DNA of 64,000 nucleotides from Peptoniphilus sp034090345 (lineage in GTDB: Bacteria; Bacillota; Clostridia; Tissierellales; Peptoniphilaceae): NCBI RefSeq assembly GCF_034090345.1, contig NZ_JAXDSS010000069.1, positions 1 through 64,000 on the forward strand, in the 5' to 3' direction. The position numbers were made by a program, and so were the translations under genes. Positions 25,110-34,686 of this stretch are shown piece after piece. How positions within the stretch are numbered: position 1 is the first letter of the stretch; each line of letters starts with the position of its first letter. The notes below the pieces were generated by a model, which saw only the letters and a list, made by a program, of their open reading frames with translations, was not told the DNA's origin and did not search any database.

Positions 25110-26777
25110 ATGTTACTTGAACTGAGTATTAAAAATTTTGCAATAATAGAAGATATTAGAATAGAGTTTGGGAAAGGCTTAAATGTACTTACAGGGGAAA
25201 CTGGTTCAGGTAAGTCAATTATAATAGATGCTCTATCCATGGTGCTTGGTCAGAGAACAAATAAAGATGTAATAAAAAAGGGTAAAGATTATGCTTATGT
25301 TGAAGCGATATTTACCTGTTATGAGCCATTAGATAAAATAGAAGAGCTTGATTTTGAATCAGGAGAACTCATAATTATTTCTAAAGAAATAAAATTAGAT
25401 AGACCTGCGATTTCGAAAATAAATGGAAGAACTGTAAATAATAATGCCGTTATAAAATTGACATCAAAATTGATAGATATATTTGCACAACATGAAAGTG
25501 TCTCTTTAATGATAAATGATAACCAAAGAGAACTCTTAGATATCTTTGCAGGTAAAGAACAAGAAAAACTGATAGAAGAATTCGGTATAGAATTTGAAAA
25601 CTTGAAACTTCTACAAAAAGAATTAAAAGAAAATTTATTATTAGAAAATAACAGAGAAAGAGAAATTGATCTTTTAAACTATCAATTTCGAGAGATAGAA
25701 GATGCAAATTTAACAGAATATGATGATGAAGAATTAGAAGAAGAATTTAAAAAATTAGACAATTCAACTGATATAATAAATGAACTTTCTAAAGTGAGTT
25801 TAATTTTAAAAAATTATGATGAAGTATCTATTGAACAACTAATTGATGAAGTAATATCTTCTTTATCTCATGTATATAAATTTGATAATTCTATTGAAAG
25901 TGAGTACAGAGAGAGTGAAGATTTAAGGTATAGAATTAGAGATTTATCTGACAGATTAGATAGTTATGCACAAAGAATTGATTTAGACCCTGAAAAATTA
26001 GCACATTTGGAAAATAGATTAGACTTAGTAAATAATTTAAAAAAGAAATACGGGAGAACTGTAGCTGAAATAAAAAATTTTCACAATGATGTAAAAGATA
26101 GACTTGAAATTTTAAAAAATTTTGAAGCTAACTTAAAAAAAATGGAATCTAAGATAGTAGAAACAGAAAAGAAAGCTACTGAGTTAGCTATTTTAATTTC
26201 TGAAAACAGAAAAAAATCTGCAAAAATTTTAGAATCTCAAGTGAGAGATGAATTGATAGAATTATCGATAAAAAATGCTGAATTTAGAGTTGATTTTACT
26301 ACAAAAGAGTTGTCCAAAGATGGAATAGATAAACTTGAATTTATGATAAAGACAAATATTGGAGAGGATTTTAAACCTTTGTCAAAAACTGCATCAGGTG
26401 GAGAAATGAGCAGAATTATGCTAGGTTTTAAATCAATACTGGCTAAAAGAGATAATATACAAACTTTGATATTTGATGAAATAGATACGGGTATAAGTGG
26501 TAAGACAGCTATGTTAGTGGGTAAGAAAATAAAAAAATTATCTAGAGATAGACAAATTATAGCTATATCACATTTACAACAGATAGTGGCTTTAGCTGAC
26601 AATCATTATTTGATAGAAAAGACATCAAATGGAATGAATACAATTTCAACTGTGAGAAGACTAAATAATGAAGAAAAAATTTATGAGTTAGCACGTCTTA
26701 TAGGTGGATTGGAAATAACGGATATAGCACTCAAGGCTGCTCGTGAACTTATTTCAAAAGGAGAAATAGATGGATAA
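25110..26777 (+). CDS. recN: DNA repair protein RecN
   Basis: 555 residues, SMC-like: Walker A GETGSGKSIIIDAL near residue 30, long central coiled coils (about 150-355), signature SGGEMSRIMLGFKS and Walker B LIFDEIDTGISG, ending ISHLQQIVALADNHYLIEK. It assists double-strand break repair. ATG at 25110 is chosen because AAAGAGGT lies upstream; an in-frame ATG at 25080 would be inside tlyA. The usual ahrC/argR gene between tlyA and recN is absent. Confidence 0.95.
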   Translation: MLLELSIKNFAIIEDIRIEFGKGLNVLTGETGSGKSIIIDALSMVLGQRTNKDVIKKGKDYAYVEAIFTCYEPLDKIEELDFESGELIIISKEIKLDRPAISKINGRTVNNNAVIKLTSKLIDIFAQHESVSLMINDNQRELLDIFAGKEQEKLIEEFGIEFENLKLLQKELKENLLLENNREREIDLLNYQFREIEDANLTEYDDEELEEEFKKLDNSTDIINELSKVSLILKNYDEVSIEQLIDEVISSLSHVYKFDNSIESEYRESEDLRYRIRDLSDRLDSYAQRIDLDPEKLAHLENRLDLVNNLKKKYGRTVAEIKNFHNDVKDRLEILKNFEANLKKMESKIVETEKKATELAILISENRKKSAKILESQVRDELIELSIKNAEFRVDFTTKELSKDGIDKLEFMIKTNIGEDFKPLSKTASGGEMSRIMLGFKSILAKRDNIQTLIFDEIDTGISGKTAMLVGKKIKKLSRDRQIIAISHLQQIVALADNHYLIEKTSNGMNTISTVRRLNNEEKIYELARLIGGLEITDIALKAARELISKGEIDG

Positions 26778-27315
26778 TACCGAGATTACGATAAAAACGG
26801 ACAAAATTTACGATGGTAAAATATTAAGTTTAAAGGTTGATACAGTTGAATTACCAAATAAAAAATATTCTAAAAGGGAAATTGTTGAACATTCAGCAGC
26901 TGTTAGTATAGTTGCGATAACAGAAGAAGATGAAATTTTGATAATTAAACAGTATAGAAAGGCAATAGAAAAGGAAATATATGAGGTCCCTGCAGGTCTT
27001 ATAGAAATAGGAGAATTGCCGAAAGATGCAGCTATGCGTGAACTTACAGAAGAAACTGGATACATTGCATCTGATATTCAATATTTAAGTGAATTTTATA
27101 CAAGTCCAGGATTTTGTACAGAAAAAATACATGTATTTTTAGCTTCAGGTTTAAAGTTAGGTGAGCAAAACTTAGATTTGGATGAATTTATAGATGTTGA
27201 AAAAATAAAATTTGAAGATGTTTTAAAAATGTTAGATAGATGTGAAATAAATGATGCAAAAACAATAGCATCTATATTATATTATAAAGAATTTAGGAGA
27301 AAAAATAATGAATAA
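26770..27315 (+). CDS. NUDIX hydrolase, ADP-ribose pyrophosphatase type
   Basis: 181 residues. Nudix box GLIEIGELPKDAAMRELTEETG (residues about 78-99), preceded by EVPA and followed by FYTSPGFCTE, the features of the ADP-ribose pyrophosphatase group (NudF-like). It overlaps recN by 8 bp and the next gene by 8 bp. Confidence 0.9.
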   Translation: MDNTEITIKTDKIYDGKILSLKVDTVELPNKKYSKREIVEHSAAVSIVAITEEDEILIIKQYRKAIEKEIYEVPAGLIEIGELPKDAAMRELTEETGYIASDIQYLSEFYTSPGFCTEKIHVFLASGLKLGEQNLDLDEFIDVEKIKFEDVLKMLDRCEINDAKTIASILYYKEFRRKNNE

Positions 27316-28105
27316 ATCAATAGAGTACATTAAGAGTGTAACTAATATTGAACCTGAAATAGGTGTTATATTAGGTTCAGGACTTGGAGATTTTGCTGAA
27401 ACAATTGAAGAAAAAGTGGTTATTCCATACAATGATATACCTGACTTTCCTAAGTCAACAGTAGTAGGTCATGAAGGTAGTTTGATATTTGGGAAAGTAA
27501 AGGGAAAAAATGTTGTGGCTATGCAAGGGAGAATCCATTTTTATGAAGGTCAAGGTATGGATAAAGTTGTATATCCTATAAAGGTTATGAGCGAATTAGG
27601 TATAAAATTTTTAATAGTTACAAATGCTTGTGGGGGTATAAATACGAATTTTAAACCTGGGGATTTAATGCTTATAAGAGACCACATTAATTTTTCAGGC
27701 CAAAATCCACTTATAGGGCCAAATGACGATAAAGGGCCAAGATTTTTAGATATGACCTATACTTACTCAAAAAGACTTATGGAATTATCGAAAAAAGTAG
27801 CTGGAGGAATAAATATAAAATTACAAGAAGGTGTTTATATGTATTTTACCGGCCCAACGTACGAGACGCCAGCTGAAATTGTATTTGCTAGAACAATAGG
27901 AGCTGATGCTGCTGGAATGAGTACTGTACCTGAAGTTATTGTAGCAAGACATAGAGGTATAGAAGTTTTGGGTATATCTTGTATTACTAATATGGCTGCT
28001 GGAATTTTAGATCAACCATTAGACCATAAGGAAGTTATAGAAGTTTCAAACGCAATTAATGAAGATTTTAAAAAACTAGTTCAAGAAATTATAAGGGTGA
28101 TGTAA
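27308..28105 (+). CDS. Purine nucleoside phosphorylase
   Basis: 265 residues of the trimeric PNP family: GVILGSGLGDFAE (phosphate site), VVGHEGSLIFG, QGRIHFYEG, NACGGIN, and TYETPAEIVFART, GMSTVPEVIVARH. It cleaves inosine/guanosine to base and ribose-1-phosphate. Paired with a pyrimidine-nucleoside phosphorylase, so the operon serves nucleoside salvage. Confidence 0.93.
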   Translation: MNKSIEYIKSVTNIEPEIGVILGSGLGDFAETIEEKVVIPYNDIPDFPKSTVVGHEGSLIFGKVKGKNVVAMQGRIHFYEGQGMDKVVYPIKVMSELGIKFLIVTNACGGINTNFKPGDLMLIRDHINFSGQNPLIGPNDDKGPRFLDMTYTYSKRLMELSKKVAGGINIKLQEGVYMYFTGPTYETPAEIVFARTIGADAAGMSTVPEVIVARHRGIEVLGISCITNMAAGILDQPLDHKEVIEVSNAINEDFKKLVQEIIRVM

Positions 28106-29409
28106 TGAATACTTATGAAATTATAGAAAATAAGAAAAACGGATTAAAACTTACTCCTGAAGAAATTAAATATATTGTAGAAGGATATACTAAAGGTAAT
28201 ATTCCGGATTATCAAGTTTCAGCACTTTTAATGGCAATTTGCTTGAAAGGAATGGATGTTGATGAAACATTTAATTTGACTAAATCAATGATAGAATCAG
28301 GCGATACTATAGATTTGACTGGAATAGAAGGTAAAAAAGTAGATAAACATTCAACAGGAGGTGTTGGAGATACAACTACTTTAGTATTAGGGCCTTTAGT
28401 GGCAAGTTGTGGAATCCCATTCGCAAAGATGAGTGGGAGAGGACTTGGTCACACAGGGGGAACTTTAGATAAACTAGAGTCTATTCCAGGGTTAAGCATA
28501 GATTTGGGGATAGAAGAGTTCATAGATAACACAAATAAAATAAAATTAGCGATATGTGGACAGACAACTGATGTAACTCCAGCTGATAAGAAAATTTATG
28601 CTCTTAGAGACACTACTGCTACAGTAAATAATGTTAGTCTAATTTCAAGCTCCATAATGAGTAAAAAAATAGCTGTTGGAGCTGACTGTTTAGTTCTAGA
28701 TGTAAAAGTTGGGTCAGGAGCTTTTATGAAAACTGTAGAAGATGCAGTGGAATTATCTGAAATGATGGTAAGTTTAGGAGAAAAAGCTGGTAAAAATACA
28801 CAAGCTGTCATTACTAATATGAATCAACCTTTGGGAAGAGCTGTTGGAAACAGCTTGGAAGTAATAGAAGCTATAAATACATTAAAAGGACAAGGACCAG
28901 AAGATCTTTATGAATTATCTATGGAACTTGCAGAAAAACTTTTATTGGTTTCAGGGCATTCACAGACTGAAGAAGAGGCAAGGGAAGCTTTAGAAGAAAA
29001 AATAGCATCAGGAAAAGCCTATGAAAAATTTAAAGAATTTGTAGAACTTCAAGGCGGAGATGTCAGTTATGTCGAAGATGTAAATAAATTTGAACTATCT
29101 CCAATGTTTGAATTATTCTCTGAAGTAGATGGCTATGTTCAAGGTATAGATGCTCTTGGAATAGGAGAAGCTTCTAAAAATTTAGGAGCTGGAAGAGAGA
29201 CAAAAGAAAGTGAATTAGACTTAGGAGCTGGAATCGTACTAAATAAAAAAATAGGAGATAGAGTTTCTAAAGGAGAATTAATAGCTACGTTATACACTAA
29301 AAAAGATAATGTTGAAGAAATTAAAGAACAAATTTTAAAAGCATTCAAATTTAGTGATAGTAAAGTTGAAAAAGACCAACTAATTTTGAAAGTGATAAAA
29401 CATGAATAA
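28105..29409 (+). CDS. Pyrimidine-nucleoside phosphorylase
   Basis: 434 residues, glycosyl-transferase family 3: GLKLTPEEIKYIVEGYTKG at the N-terminus, DKHSTGGVGDTTTLVLGPLVA (phosphate), and MSGRGLGHTGGTLDKLE. C-terminal barrel-sandwich domain. Cleaves uridine and thymidine. Begins on the last base of the PNP stop. Confidence 0.94.
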   Translation: MNTYEIIENKKNGLKLTPEEIKYIVEGYTKGNIPDYQVSALLMAICLKGMDVDETFNLTKSMIESGDTIDLTGIEGKKVDKHSTGGVGDTTTLVLGPLVASCGIPFAKMSGRGLGHTGGTLDKLESIPGLSIDLGIEEFIDNTNKIKLAICGQTTDVTPADKKIYALRDTTATVNNVSLISSSIMSKKIAVGADCLVLDVKVGSGAFMKTVEDAVELSEMMVSLGEKAGKNTQAVITNMNQPLGRAVGNSLEVIEAINTLKGQGPEDLYELSMELAEKLLLVSGHSQTEEEAREALEEKIASGKAYEKFKEFVELQGGDVSYVEDVNKFELSPMFELFSEVDGYVQGIDALGIGEASKNLGAGRETKESELDLGAGIVLNKKIGDRVSKGELIATLYTKKDNVEEIKEQILKAFKFSDSKVEKDQLILKVIKHE

Positions 29410-30013
29410 TAATATTGTATTTGTGTATTTAGTAAGAATTGTTGCATTACTTGTAGCGATAATTCCACATGAATTTGCACATGGTCTTGCTGCCCTTGCT
29501 TTTGGCGACGATACAGCTAAAAGAAATGGAAGACTATCTTTTAATCCCATAAATCACATAGATCCTATGGGATTATTATTTATGGTATTGTTTAGAGTCG
29601 GTTGGGCTAAGGCAGTACCAATAAATGTAAGAGAATTTAGAAACAGAAGATTGGGGTTATTTGTTGTTTCAATAGCTGGAGTTGTAACGAACTTTATAAT
29701 AGGTTTAATTGCAGCTGTTGTATTCGTTAAATTTGCATATACAAATGAAACTGTGGCGATATTTTTCAGAGAGATAATGTGGTATAACGTAATGCTGGGA
29801 GTGTTTAATTTAGTTCCATTGCCACCTCTTGATGGCTCAAAAATAATTATGTCATTTTTCTCTGATGATGTTCAAGATTTTATATTAGCTAATGAACGAT
29901 ATATTTATATTTTATTAGTTATAGGAATTTTCTCGGGATTTATAAATTCAATTATATTTCCTGTTATACAGTTGATAATAGATAAATTTATTACTTTTGG
30001 GTTGATGATATGA
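29402..30013 (+). CDS. Site-2 protease family membrane metalloprotease
   Basis: 203 residues, about five membrane segments. Zinc motif HEFAHG (near residue 22) in the first helix and NLVPLPPLDGSK with the third ligand Asp at about residue 140. It is the short M50 type without PDZ, as often found before scpA. Substrate unknown. Overlaps neighbours by 8 and 4 bp. Confidence 0.9.
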   Translation: MNNNIVFVYLVRIVALLVAIIPHEFAHGLAALAFGDDTAKRNGRLSFNPINHIDPMGLLFMVLFRVGWAKAVPINVREFRNRRLGLFVVSIAGVVTNFIIGLIAAVVFVKFAYTNETVAIFFREIMWYNVMLGVFNLVPLPPLDGSKIIMSFFSDDVQDFILANERYIYILLVIGIFSGFINSIIFPVIQLIIDKFITFGLMI

Positions 30014-30750
30014 ACTATAACATAGAGCTTGAAGTATATAATGGACCGTATGATTTAATTTTAGATTTGGTAAAAAAGAATGAATTAGATATATATGATA
30101 TAGAAATAAATCTTATTACGTCTCAATTTTTAGAGTATATAAAAGCTGTTGAAGAATTGAACTTAGAATTGACTAGTGATTTCATTGTGATGGCAAGTAC
30201 TTTATTGGAAATAAAATCAAAAATGCTTCTTCCTAAACAAACACAAAAAGAGGATGAAGAAAATGAAGAAGATCCAAGAGATGAATTGGTTCAAAAACTT
30301 TTAGAATATGAGCGCTTCAAAAAAGCTACTGAGATATTAAGAGAGCAAGAAAAATATGAAATGAAATCTTTTTTTAAACTTAAAGAGGATTTTTCATATT
30401 TAGATGACCTAAGCTTTTTAAAAGAAGTTGATGTAGATAAGTTGGCAATAACATTTAATAATATATTAAAAAGATGTGGTAAAGATGAGGATATCCATAT
30501 AATACCTATGGAAAGATTTTCTGTAAAAAAATGTATGGATTTTATAAATAAAAAATTAAAGTTAAATTCGGAATTTTATTTTTCTGAATTGCTGACTGAA
30601 TTTGCAATGAGAGAAGAGATAGTTTCATATTTTTTAGCTCTGCTTGAAATGTGTAAGTTACAAGTTTTAACGTTGAGTCAAAATGAAGATTTAACAGATA
30701 TAAAAATAGTATCTAAATCTGAAGAAAGTGAATTGAATTATGGAAATTGA
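30010..30750 (+). CDS. scpA: Segregation and condensation protein A
   Basis: 246 residues, kleisin: N-terminal YNGPYDLILDLVKKNELDIYDI and C-terminal winged helix FSELLTEFAMREEIVSYFLALLEMCKLQ. It bridges SMC heads with ScpB. Overlaps scpB by 11 bp. Confidence 0.95.
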   Translation: MNYNIELEVYNGPYDLILDLVKKNELDIYDIEINLITSQFLEYIKAVEELNLELTSDFIVMASTLLEIKSKMLLPKQTQKEDEENEEDPRDELVQKLLEYERFKKATEILREQEKYEMKSFFKLKEDFSYLDDLSFLKEVDVDKLAITFNNILKRCGKDEDIHIIPMERFSVKKCMDFINKKLKLNSEFYFSELLTEFAMREEIVSYFLALLEMCKLQVLTLSQNEDLTDIKIVSKSEESELNYGN

Positions 30751-31285
30751 AACTTTAAGTGGAATTATAGAAAGCATTTTATTTGCTTGGGCAGAGCCGG
30801 TTACTATTAAAGAGCTAGCTCAAGCTGTTAAGGCATCAGACATTAATATATTAACTGCAATAAATTTTTTAAAAGATAAGTATGTAGATAAGAATAGCGG
30901 TTTGAGATTAACAGACATCAATGGGGCATATACATTGTCTACAAAACCTGAAAACTATGATTACGTCAATGAATTTGTAACAAAAAAGAACATAAAGAGT
31001 TTGTCGGGAGCTTCCTTAGAGGTGCTTTCAATAGTTGCATACAAACAGCCTATTACAAAGATTGAGATAGAGGAAATTCGTGGGGTAAAATGCGATACAA
31101 GTTTAAAAAATTTAGTGGATTTGAATTTGATTGCAATAACTGGTCAACTTCAAAAAATAGGCAAACCTAATATATATGAAACAACAGATGATTTTTTATT
31201 GAAATTTGGATTAAAAAATTTGGAAGATTTGCCAATTATTGATGATGAATCATATGAGACTAATTTTTTGGAGGAACGAGATTGA
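30740..31285 (+). CDS. scpB: Segregation and condensation protein B
   Basis: 181 residues with two winged helices: IIESILFAWAEPVTIKELAQAV, and LEVLSIVAYKQPITKIEIEEIRGV. Partner of ScpA in the SMC complex. Overlaps scpA and the following TTG start. Confidence 0.95.
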   Translation: MEIETLSGIIESILFAWAEPVTIKELAQAVKASDINILTAINFLKDKYVDKNSGLRLTDINGAYTLSTKPENYDYVNEFVTKKNIKSLSGASLEVLSIVAYKQPITKIEIEEIRGVKCDTSLKNLVDLNLIAITGQLQKIGKPNIYETTDDFLLKFGLKNLEDLPIIDDESYETNFLEERD

Positions 31286-31992
31286 GATTACAAAAATTTA
31301 TGGCACATAGTGGTGTAGCATCAAGAAGAAAGTGCGAAGAATTAATTGCTCAAGGAAGAGTAAAAGTGAATGATGAAATAGTAACTGAAATGGGCAAAAC
31401 AGTAACTGCTAAAGATAGAGTATATCTTGATTTTAAAAGACTAAAAATTATAAAAGATCATTCTTATTATATTTTAAATAAACCTATGGGCGTTGTTTCA
31501 ACCGTTTCAGATGAAAAAAAACGTACTACAGTTATAGACTTAATTGAATCTAATGAGAGATTATATCCAGTGGGTAGGCTTGATATTGATACAACTGGAT
31601 TACTTATATTGACTGATGATGGAGAATTGACCAATAAACTAATGCATCCATCAAATGTAGTCGAAAAAACATATATTGCTACTGTAGAAGGAACTCCTAA
31701 CAAAACTGAATTAGATATGTTAAGAGTTGGAATAAAAGTTGGAAAAGAAAAGTTTTCTCCAGCGAAAGTAAAAGTTTTAAAACGATTTGAAAGTGATAGC
31801 ATATTAGAAATTAAAATACATGAAGGCAAAAATCACGAAGTAAAAATAATGTGTGAAAAAATAGGACACCCAGTTAAAAAGTTAAAGAGAATAAAAATAG
31901 GCAATTTGGAATTGGGAGATTTGAGAATAGGAAACTACAGAAGATTAGAAGAAGATGAAGTTAAGTATTTAAAAGAGTTGACGAAATGCTAG
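31282..31992 (+). CDS. rRNA pseudouridine synthase (RluB/RsuA family)
   Basis: 236 residues from a TTG start overlapping the scpB stop (TTGA). N-terminal S4 domain (MRLQKFMAHSGVASRRKCEELI) and catalytic region with GRLDIDTTGLLILTDDG containing the catalytic Asp. RluB-type by position after scpB; modifies 23S rRNA helix 80. RsuA-type is the alternative. Confidence 0.92.
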   Translation: MRLQKFMAHSGVASRRKCEELIAQGRVKVNDEIVTEMGKTVTAKDRVYLDFKRLKIIKDHSYYILNKPMGVVSTVSDEKKRTTVIDLIESNERLYPVGRLDIDTTGLLILTDDGELTNKLMHPSNVVEKTYIATVEGTPNKTELDMLRVGIKVGKEKFSPAKVKVLKRFESDSILEIKIHEGKNHEVKIMCEKIGHPVKKLKRIKIGNLELGDLRIGNYRRLEEDEVKYLKELTKC

Positions 31993-32546
31993 TAAATTCA
32001 AAATTTTCGGACGTAATTGATGACATCTTAAAAGAAATAGATTTAGATGGGAAATTTGCACTTGATGCTACTTGTGGAAGAGGAAATGACTCATTAAAAT
32101 TAATTCAGAAATTAGGTGGTAATGGATTTCTCTATGCTTGTGATATTCAAGAAGAGGCTATAAATTCAACGAAAAATGTATTGAATTCAACAGGATACAA
32201 AAACTATAGATTATATAAAATTTCCCATGAATATATTTTTGATAGAATAGAAGAAAAGTTGGATTTTATAATATATAATTTGGGATATTTGCCTAAATCA
32301 GATAAGTTAATAGTCACAAAAGCTGATAGTACAATTATTTCTTTGAAAGAAGCAATTAATAAGATTTCTAAAATGGGAATTATTGTTGTAGTTTCATATC
32401 TAGGGCATCAAGGATCATTTGAAGAAAGAGAAAAGTTAAACGATTTTTTAAAAAATCTAGATCAAAAAAATTATAAAGTGGAAAAAATAGAATTCTTTAA
32501 TCAAATAAATAATCCACCTATAGTTTATAAAATAGGAGTTGTTTAA
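31986..32546 (+). CDS. Class I SAM-dependent methyltransferase (YtqB-like)
   Basis: 186 residues. SAM motif ALDATCGRGNDSLKL near residue 27 and DFIIYNLGYLP near 90, typical of the YtqB rRNA-methyltransferase-like group. Overlaps neighbours by 7 and 1 bp. The exact substrate is not evident. Confidence 0.85.
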   Translation: MLVNSKFSDVIDDILKEIDLDGKFALDATCGRGNDSLKLIQKLGGNGFLYACDIQEEAINSTKNVLNSTGYKNYRLYKISHEYIFDRIEEKLDFIIYNLGYLPKSDKLIVTKADSTIISLKEAINKISKMGIIVVVSYLGHQGSFEEREKLNDFLKNLDQKNYKVEKIEFFNQINNPPIVYKIGVV

Positions 32547-33739
32547 TGAGAGTTGCAGTGATAGGAGCTGGAGCTGCGGGCATGATGGCAGCTTCTGTTT
32601 GTGAATGTGAAGTTGTTTTGTTTGAAAAAAATGAAAAAGTTGGTAAAAAATTATTTATAACCGGAAAGGGAAGATGTAATTTAACAAATTCAAAAGATAT
32701 CTCTGAATTTTTTGATAGTATAAATAGAAATTCTAAATTTCTATATTCTGCTCTTTATACTTTTAGTAATGATAGTGTAATTAAAAAATTTGAATCATAC
32801 GGACTTAAACTCAAGGTTGAAAGAGGAGATAGAGTTTTTCCGGAATCAGATAAATCTTCTGATGTTATTAAAACATATGAAAAGATGTTAAAAGATAATA
32901 ATGTGGAAATACGGCTTAATACAGATGTGCATAAGATAAATAAAGTAGATGAGAAATTTGAAGTTGATGGCGAAATATTTGACAAGGTTATAGTAGCTTG
33001 TGGGGGAGTTTCATATAGGTCAACTGGTTCGACTGGAGATGGATATAAATTTGCTAAAAGTTTTGGACATAAAATAGTGGACTTGAAACCAGCTCTAGCT
33101 CCTATATTATTAAATATAGATTGTACTGATTTATCTGGGCTAAGTTTAAAAAATGTAGAGTTAAATGCTTTCTCAGGTAATAAAAAATTAAGTTATGAAT
33201 TTGGAGAAATGTTGTTTACACACAACGGAATTTCAGGTCCTATTGTACTTAGAACATCAAGTTTAATAAATCGAAAAGATAATATTAAATTATTTTTAGA
33301 TTTAAAACCTGCACTAGACATACAAACTTTAGATAAAAGAATTTTAAGAGATTTTGAGGAATTTAAAAATAAAGACATTGCCAATGCTTTAAAAAATTTA
33401 TTGCCTAAAAAGCTAATAGACTTGGTTTTAAAATCTGCAAACATACCATATTATAAAAAAGTGAATGAAGTATCAAAACAGGATAGAAATAATCTTGTCA
33501 ATACAATTAAAAATCTAAATTTAGAATATAAATCAATTATGGATATAAATACTTCTATAGTAACAAGCGGTGGAGTGGATACTAAAGAAATTGATTCATC
33601 CACAATGGAGTCAAAGTTAGTAAAAGGTTTATATTTTGCAGGAGAAACTATAGATATAGATGCTATGACTGGAGGATATAATTTGCAACTTGCAAATTCA
33701 ACAGGTTACCTTGCGGGAATTAATGCTTCTAAAATATAG
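32546..33739 (+). CDS. HI0933-like flavoprotein
   Basis: 397 residues. N-terminal FAD motif VIGAGAAGMMAA, then LFEKNEKVGKKLFITGKGRCNLTNS, central GGVSYRSTGSTGDGY and C-terminal TSGGVDTKEI...GLYFAGETIDIDAMTGGYNLQLA. This is the HI0933/YhiN aminoacetone-oxidase-like family of unsettled function. Last gene of the operon that starts at nusB/xseA. Confidence 0.92.
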   Translation: MRVAVIGAGAAGMMAASVCECEVVLFEKNEKVGKKLFITGKGRCNLTNSKDISEFFDSINRNSKFLYSALYTFSNDSVIKKFESYGLKLKVERGDRVFPESDKSSDVIKTYEKMLKDNNVEIRLNTDVHKINKVDEKFEVDGEIFDKVIVACGGVSYRSTGSTGDGYKFAKSFGHKIVDLKPALAPILLNIDCTDLSGLSLKNVELNAFSGNKKLSYEFGEMLFTHNGISGPIVLRTSSLINRKDNIKLFLDLKPALDIQTLDKRILRDFEEFKNKDIANALKNLLPKKLIDLVLKSANIPYYKKVNEVSKQDRNNLVNTIKNLNLEYKSIMDINTSIVTSGGVDTKEIDSSTMESKLVKGLYFAGETIDIDAMTGGYNLQLANSTGYLAGINASKI

Positions 33740-34049
33740 ACAACTCATGATAAAATAAATTAATTCAACCCGCTAGAATAATTGAAACAATAAGAATATA
33801 GAATACTATAAAATAAGAATTGTCAGAGTATAATACATTGAAGATACCGAGTTGAGGGACTTAGAAAAATTAGTAATGGTAATCGAAATATTGTGGGGGC
33901 TCATTAATACGAGTCTCTCTTATTATTTAAAAATCAACACATAGCAGCTAAAATAAATCCTAAACCAAAATAAACCAAAAACCACTAAAAATAAGCATAG
34001 CAAACAAAACTCCCAGGAGTTTTCAAAAAATTTCGTATTTTTATACCAA
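33740..34049 (+). other. Gene-free stretch after the flavoprotein gene
   Basis: No gene is supported. A possible weak hairpin (GGGGGCTC at 33895 with GAGTCTCT near 33912, with G-T pairs) followed by TTATTATTT may terminate the upstream operon. One frame of 33845-33943 reads as a short peptide ending NTSLSYYLKINT, perhaps the tail of a lost gene. Confidence 0.3.
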
Positions 34050-34361
34050 CTATTTACAAGAAAGCATAATTCGCTTTCTAAACAAATTAAAATTTTTCAT
34101 ACTAAAACAATTTCTCTTTAAAGTCTTTATCTTTGTATATATGCCTTCAAAATGAATCAAAGACTTCTTACCGCAAATATGAATATCCCTAATCTTTTGA
34201 ACTCTATGATCGTGAATCCAAATCCTTTTAGAACCACAATGAGGGCAGATAGACATCTTAGAAACAAAAAGATGAACATGGACAAGTTCATTATCCTCAT
34301 TAAAACTATCAAAAACTACATCTTTAAAACCAAACAAATTCATGATATTATTATTTTGCAC
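34050..34361 (-). mobile_element. Internally deleted ISL3-like transposase
   Basis: Reading frame of about 97-103 codons (GTG at 34361 or ATG at 34343). The N-terminal zinc-finger part MNLFGFKDVVF...CPHCGSKRIWIHDH is followed by IKTLKRNCFSMKNFNLFRKR. The second motif belongs to the extreme C-terminus of ISL3-family transposases, so nearly the whole catalytic DDE domain has been deleted in frame. The result is a miniature non-autonomous derivative. Confidence 0.65.
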
Positions 34362-34426
34362 TTATATGCACATCCTAAATTTGGTTTTACTTATTTTAAG
34401 TTTAGGACTAAATGCGTATAAGTGCA
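34357..34426. repeat. Large imperfect hairpin at ISL3 remnant
   Basis: The arm TGCACTTAT...GCA..TCCTAAA (34357-34379) pairs with TTTAGGA...TGC..ATAAGTGCA (34401-34426). It covers the start codon of the minus-strand ISL3 remnant. A shorter perfect 9-bp stem (34443-34451 with 34467-34475) lies next to it. Confidence 0.6.
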
Positions 34427-34599
34427 AATTTTTTATACAAAAATATCTGTTAGAGATTTACTCCCCAACAGATATTATAGAGAATTTTTTGTCAAATATG
34501 TATTATTAACTAATACTGAGAAATAATTACCCTATTTAAATTTATTTTATTCTTAAATTAATATTTACAAAATTCAACTTTAATAACAAAAATAAAATA

Positions 34600-34686
34600 T
34601 GGTGCGGAAAGCGGGATTTGAACCCGCACGCGATTACTCGCACATGCCCCTCAAACATGCCTGTCTGCCTATTCCAGCACTCCCGC
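34600..34686 (-). tRNA. tRNA-Leu(GAG)
   Basis: 87 nt including an encoded CCA. Acceptor GCGGGAG pairs with the 3' end through two G-T pairs; the D-arm contains GGCAGACA as in leucine tRNAs; anticodon stem CATGT/GCATG with loop TTGAGGG gives anticodon GAG for CUU/CUC; a long variable arm (class II) and T-loop GGTTCAAATCC follow. Confidence 0.93.

Noticed and set aside
33840..33930. Possible small structured RNA
   Set aside because: Only a weak hairpin with many G-T pairs; no known RNA family signature and no promoter of good quality.
34152..34421. 89-codon plus-strand frame
   Set aside because: Antisense shadow of the ISL3 transposase remnant whose zinc-finger motif is on the minus strand.
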